Below are positions 6,764 to 9,006 of a stretch of DNA of 9,006 bases, piece after piece. The translations under genes and the position numbers were made by a program. The notes beneath the pieces were generated by a model. That model was not told the DNA's origin. It ran no database searches and saw only the letters and a list, made by a program, of their open reading frames with translations. The DNA is from an uncultured Streptococcus sp. GTDB lineage: Bacteria; Bacillota; Bacilli; Lactobacillales; Streptococcaceae. The stretch spans positions 1-9,006 of the forward strand of contig CABSQC010000029.1 of the NCBI GenBank assembly GCA_902479835.1, read 5' to 3'. Numbering within the stretch: position 1 is the stretch's first letter; each line of letters opens with the position of its first letter.

Positions 6764-6791
6764 AGCTCTCAGTTATTGCTGAGGGCTTTTT
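6764..6791 (+). terminator. Rho-independent terminator of the five-gene cassette
   Basis: The arms AGCTCTCAG (6764-6772) and CTGAGGGCT (6779-6787) make nine pairs with one G-U around the loop TTATTG, and the T-run 6787-6791 follows. It starts 7 bases after the permease stop. Confidence 0.9.
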
Positions 6792-6793
6792 GA

Positions 6794-6813
6794 TTGCAAA
6801 TTGACTTTTGCAA
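6794..6813 (+). promoter_or_regulatory. Inverted repeat enclosing the -35 box (candidate operator)
   Basis: Perfect 7-base arms TTGCAAA (6794-6800) and TTTGCAA (6807-6813) flank a 6-base centre that is exactly the -35 hexamer of the downstream promoter. A protein bound here would block RNA polymerase. No regulator can be named. Confidence 0.5.
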
Positions 6814-6829
6814 GCCTTTTCAATACAAT
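6801..6829 (+). promoter_or_regulatory. Sigma-70-type promoter of the aldo/keto reductase gene
   Basis: The -35 TTGACT (6801-6806) and -10 TACAAT (6824-6829) are 17 bases apart, directly after the cassette terminator. Transcription should begin near 6836, leaving a leader of about 18 bases that contains the ribosome site. Confidence 0.82.
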
Positions 6830-6840
6830 AGAACTACAGA

Positions 6841-6848
6841 AAAGGAGG
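6841..6848 (+). promoter_or_regulatory. Ribosome binding site fixing the aldo/keto reductase start
   Basis: AAAGGAGG lies 5 bases before the ATG at 6854. It rules out an in-frame TTG at 6794, which lies upstream of the promoter's own start point and has no ribosome site. Confidence 0.9.
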
Positions 6849-6853
6849 CGGAC

Positions 6854-7777
6854 ATGAACTATATTGAGTTTGCTGAAAATGAGCGTCTGTCCACAATTGT
6901 CCTTGGGATGATGCGGATCAGTCAGATGAGTGAAGATGAGGTGGAGGCCTTGGTAGAGGGGGCCTTGTTGATTGGGATCAACACTTTTGACTTAGCGGAT
7001 ATCTATGGCGATGGCCAGTGTGAGGTCCTGCTGGGTAAGGTTCTCAAGCGTCGTCCGGATCTTCGGGACCAGATGTGGATCCAGTCCAAGTGTGGGATTC
7101 GCAAAGACGGCTTTACCTATTTTGATTTTTCCAAAGACTATATTTTGGATTCCGTTGATGGCATTCTTGAGCGTCTGCAGATCGAGCGCTTAGATAGTCT
7201 CCTCCTTCACCGACCGGATGCCCTCATGAAGCCGGAAGAAGTGGCGGCAGCTTTTGATCACTTGGAGCAAGCGGGCAAGGTCCGTCATTTTGGGGTGTCC
7301 AATCAAAATCCTATGATGATGGAATTGCTCAAAACAGCTGTCAAACAACCACTCAAGGTCAACCAGTTGCAGTTGAGTGCCGCCTTTACGCCTAGCTTTG
7401 AAGCCGGTTTTCATGTCAACATGGAAGGGCCAAAAGCAGCTGTGCGAGATGGCAGTGTCTTTGAGTATTGTCGCTTAACCGATACGGTGATTCAAGCTTG
7501 GTCTGTCCTCCAGCATGGCTATTTCAAGGGGAATTTTGTGGGCAAAGAAGAGTTTGCGGCTCTCAATCACGTCCTCACTGACTTGGCGAAAAAATACCAG
7601 GTCACACCGACAGCTATTGCCCTTGCCTGGGTCCTCCGCTATCCTGGTAAGATGCAGGCGGTCATCGGAACGACCAAACCCCAGCATGTCCTTGAAGCAG
7701 GGAAAGCAGCAGAGGTGAATTTGACCCGCAAGGAATGGTATCAAATCTACTTGGCTGCAGGTAATGATTTGCCTTAG
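6854..7777 (+). CDS. Aldo/keto reductase, YdhF-like
   Basis: The 307-residue soluble enzyme belongs to the NAD(P)H-dependent aldo/keto reductase superfamily, a TIM barrel that reduces carbonyl groups to alcohols. The catalytic tetrad is complete: D46 and Y51 in FDLADIYGDG, K79 in QSKCGI, and H119 in LLHRPD. GKVRHFGVSN is the usual strand-4/5 region, and the C-terminal part AVIGTTKPQHV (about 270-280) is the phosphate-binding loop region. The pattern (LADIYG, SKCGI, LLHRPDALM, ending in a W-x-x-I segment) fits the E. coli YdhF subgroup. The physiological substrate is unknown. It is transcribed alone, between its own promoter and terminator, so its location between two transporter units does not prove a functional link to either. 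The start is set by the AAAGGAGG site. Confidence 0.93.
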   Translation: MNYIEFAENERLSTIVLGMMRISQMSEDEVEALVEGALLIGINTFDLADIYGDGQCEVLLGKVLKRRPDLRDQMWIQSKCGIRKDGFTYFDFSKDYILDSVDGILERLQIERLDSLLLHRPDALMKPEEVAAAFDHLEQAGKVRHFGVSNQNPMMMELLKTAVKQPLKVNQLQLSAAFTPSFEAGFHVNMEGPKAAVRDGSVFEYCRLTDTVIQAWSVLQHGYFKGNFVGKEEFAALNHVLTDLAKKYQVTPTAIALAWVLRYPGKMQAVIGTTKPQHVLEAGKAAEVNLTRKEWYQIYLAAGNDLP

Positions 7778-7793
7778 AATCTTATTAGTAGAC

Positions 7794-7826
7794 CAGCCCT
7801 CACTTGTATTAGTGGGCTGTTTTTTT
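7794..7826 (+). terminator. Rho-independent terminator of the aldo/keto reductase gene
   Basis: CAGCCC (7794-7799) pairs with GGGCTG (7814-7819); inside it ACT (7802-7804) pairs with AGT (7811-7813), leaving a 2-base bulge in the left arm and the loop TGTATT. Seven T residues follow (7820-7826). Confidence 0.88.
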
Positions 7827-7849
7827 GTTTTATGTTTTACAGATTTTTC

Positions 7850-7879
7850 TTGACAAGTCTTTCTTTTTTATGGTATTCT
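7850..7879 (+). promoter_or_regulatory. Extended -10 promoter of the TetR/ABC transporter operon
   Basis: The -35 TTGACA (7850-7855) and -10 TATTCT (7874-7879) are 18 bases apart, with TGG directly before the -10 as an extended element. Transcription should start near 7886, right at a palindrome described separately. Confidence 0.75.
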
Positions 7880-7885
7880 TTAGGA

Positions 7886-7912
7886 AACATATGTTGCGTA
7901 ACAATCGTTGCG
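7886..7912 (+). promoter_or_regulatory. Candidate TetR operator at the transcription start
   Basis: AACATATGTT (7886-7895) is a perfect 10-base palindrome at the expected start of transcription. It is followed by GTTGCG twice, at 7893-7898 and 7907-7912, the second copy forming an imperfect inverted repeat with CGTAAC (7897-7902). TetR-family proteins commonly bind palindromes in their own promoters, so autoregulation is likely, but which of these elements is the site cannot be told. Confidence 0.4.
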
Positions 7913-7925
7913 CGAAAGGAGTCTT

Positions 7926-8501
7926 ATGCCACCAAAGGTCAAATTTAGTAAAGAGGCTATCATTGGGACGGCTTTACAGTTGGTGAGAGAAGAGGGAATG
8001 GCTAGTTTGACGGCTCGAGCATTAGCGGAGAAACTAGGAGCCACACCGAGAGTCATTTTTGGGCAATTTGCTAATATGGCTGAGTTACAAGCAGAGGTTA
8101 TTGGTGCTGCGGAAATGGTCGTGGTGGAGTATATTCGTAAGGCCTTGGAAGATGAGAAGCCTTTTCGATCCGTCGGGGTTGCTTATATCCTTTTCGCCTC
8201 AAAAGAACCCCAACTCTTTCAATTGCTTTTCCAAAATCCTAGCAAAGAGCCGATTCGTCGCTTTCAAGATTTTCTTCCCATGAAGGATCATAGTTACCAA
8301 TTGGTTCTGGATTCGATCGTTGCAGACTATCCTTTGACTGTAGAGGAGGCTAGTCGCTTGTACCAGCATCTATTTATCTACTCGCACGGGATGGCCTCTA
8401 TGGTTGCTTCTGGTATTTATCAGTTCGGCATGGAAGAAGTGATTGGATTACTGACAGAGGTTTGTCAATCTCTCATCAAAGAAATGGTAGGAAAGAAATG
8501 A
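7926..8501 (+). CDS. TetR/AcrR-family transcriptional regulator
   Basis: The 191-residue protein has an N-terminal TetR DNA-binding domain (about residues 7-54): [18 protein letters not shown], then the helix-turn-helix [20 protein letters not shown]. The recognition end reads [12 protein letters not shown] instead of the commoner LYxHFxxKxxL. The C-terminal ligand and dimer domain (about 80-185) has [17 protein letters not shown], a pattern I associate with the TetR_C_33 (WHG) group. I start at 7926, where AAAGGAG (7915-7921) is 4 bases upstream; an in-frame TTG at 7908 lies upstream of that site and is rejected. The stop overlaps the next gene's start as ATGA, so regulator and transporter are co-translated. 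It probably represses its own operon until an exported compound binds; the ligand is unknown. Confidence 0.93.
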   Translation: MPPKVKFSKEAIIGTALQLVREEGMASLTARALAEKLGATPRVIFGQFANMAELQAEVIGAAEMVVVEYIRKALEDEKPFRSVGVAYILFASKEPQLFQLLFQNPSKEPIRRFQDFLPMKDHSYQLVLDSIVADYPLTVEEASRLYQHLFIYSHGMASMVASGIYQFGMEEVIGLLTEVCQSLIKEMVGKK

Positions 8502-9006
8502 TTCAACTAGAAAATGTGCACAAAAGTTACGGCCAAACCAAGGTTTTAAAGGGGATTGATTTGCAGATTCAAGACCAGGATGATGTGGTTATCCTTGGCC
8601 CTTCTGGATCGGGGAAATCAACTCTCTTAAATGTGTTATCAGGCTTAGAAAAGGTAGACGAAGGGCATATTCTCATTCAAGGACAAGATTTATCACAACT
8701 CACGGATGCTCAATTGACGGACTTTAGACGTGAGAAGATTGCCTTTATTTTCCAGCAGTATTATCTATTGCCGAATCTGACGGTCAGACAGAATGTAAAG
8801 ATGGGAGCTGATCTGGCAGACAATCATGATTTTTTGCAGATCATCAAGGATTTGGGACTTGGCGATAAGCTGGACAAGTATCCGAGTGAATTGTCTGGTG
8901 GGGAACAGCAGAGAGTGTCTATTGCCCGGGCCTTGGCCAAAAAGCCAGAGATACTCTTCTTAGATGAGCCGACGGGAGCTCTCGATGAAGAAACAGGGCG
9001 CAAGAT
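8498..9006 (+). CDS. ABC transporter ATP-binding protein, MacB/LolD type (cut by window end)
   Basis: The first 169 codons are inside the window, with no stop. Walker A is GPSGSGKS (34-41), the Q-loop is [10 protein letters not shown] (Q86), the signature is LSGGEQQ (132-138), Walker B is ILFLDEP (152-158) and the D-loop is GALD (160-163). This form, with [13 protein letters not shown] before the Q-loop and no long C-terminal extension expected, fits the MacB/LolD/FtsE-like group that works with FtsX-fold permeases and usually totals about 220-250 residues, so roughly two thirds is seen. The start overlaps the TetR stop (ATGA), with AGGA (8489-8492) 5 bases upstream. The group commonly handles peptides, lipoproteins or antibiotics; the substrate here is unknown. 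A permease gene is expected next. Confidence 0.93.
   Translation, partial: MIQLENVHKSYGQTKVLKGIDLQIQDQDDVVILGPSGSGKSTLLNVLSGLEKVDEGHILIQGQDLSQLTDAQLTDFRREKIAFIFQQYYLLPNLTVRQNVKMGADLADNHDFLQIIKDLGLGDKLDKYPSELSGGEQQRVSIARALAKKPEILFLDEPTGALDEETGRK

Noticed and set aside
6794..6853. Twenty-residue N-terminal extension of the aldo/keto reductase from a TTG
   Set aside because: It starts upstream of the likely transcription start and has no ribosome site; the extension has no aldo/keto reductase character.
1..9006. CRISPR arrays, insertion sequences, tRNA or rRNA genes, attachment sites
   Set aside because: I saw no regularly spaced repeats beyond the two-unit repeat at 3204-3243, no transposase-like frame, and no tRNA cloverleaf or rRNA-like sequence.

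Overview
The window looks like chromosomal DNA of a low-GC Firmicute, very probably a Streptococcus of the mitis/sanguinis/parasanguinis type. The main reason is the 801-residue PheT, which closely resembles streptococcal PheT as I remember it. Strong AGGAGG-type ribosome sites, TTGACA/TATAAT promoters and tight ATGA gene overlaps agree with this. The species cannot be fixed by eye.

Layout. Positions 1-144 are a hairpin-rich leader or intergenic segment before pheT (145-2550, phenylalanyl-tRNA synthetase beta chain). pheT ends at a bidirectional terminator shared with a convergent GNAT acetyltransferase gene (2604-3074, minus strand). A 234-bp divergent region (3075-3308) holds the acetyltransferase promoter, an unexplained terminator-like hairpin, and a repeat-rich promoter region with several TTG(A/T)CAA heptamers. 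That promoter drives a compact five-gene cassette (3309-6756): a membrane-anchored coiled-coil small protein, a 69-residue XRE/Cro-type repressor, a six-helix DUF3169-like membrane protein, an ABC ATPase of the YhaQ/NatA type, and an ABC-2 permease of the YhaP/NatB type. The cassette closes with its own terminator.

A monocistronic aldo/keto reductase of the YdhF type (6854-7777) follows. It has its own promoter, whose -35 box lies between the arms of an inverted repeat, and its own terminator. The last unit starts with a TetR-family regulator (7926-8501), overlapped by ATGA with an ABC ATPase of the MacB/LolD type (8498 onward) that runs off the window end. Its permease would be expected just outside.

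How the genes work together. pheT is core translation machinery. The rest is accessory: two unrelated ABC export-type modules, each paired with its own small regulator, flank a redox enzyme. The five-gene cassette is the most interesting part. A one-domain repressor sits between two membrane proteins of unknown function and upstream of an exporter, beneath a likely multi-site operator. This resembles in outline the regulator plus membrane-inhibitor pairs (HdrRM/BrsRM) known in streptococci, although the protein families differ. Its function is not known from the sequence; a role in envelope stress or resistance to antimicrobial peptides is a guess from the transporter family.
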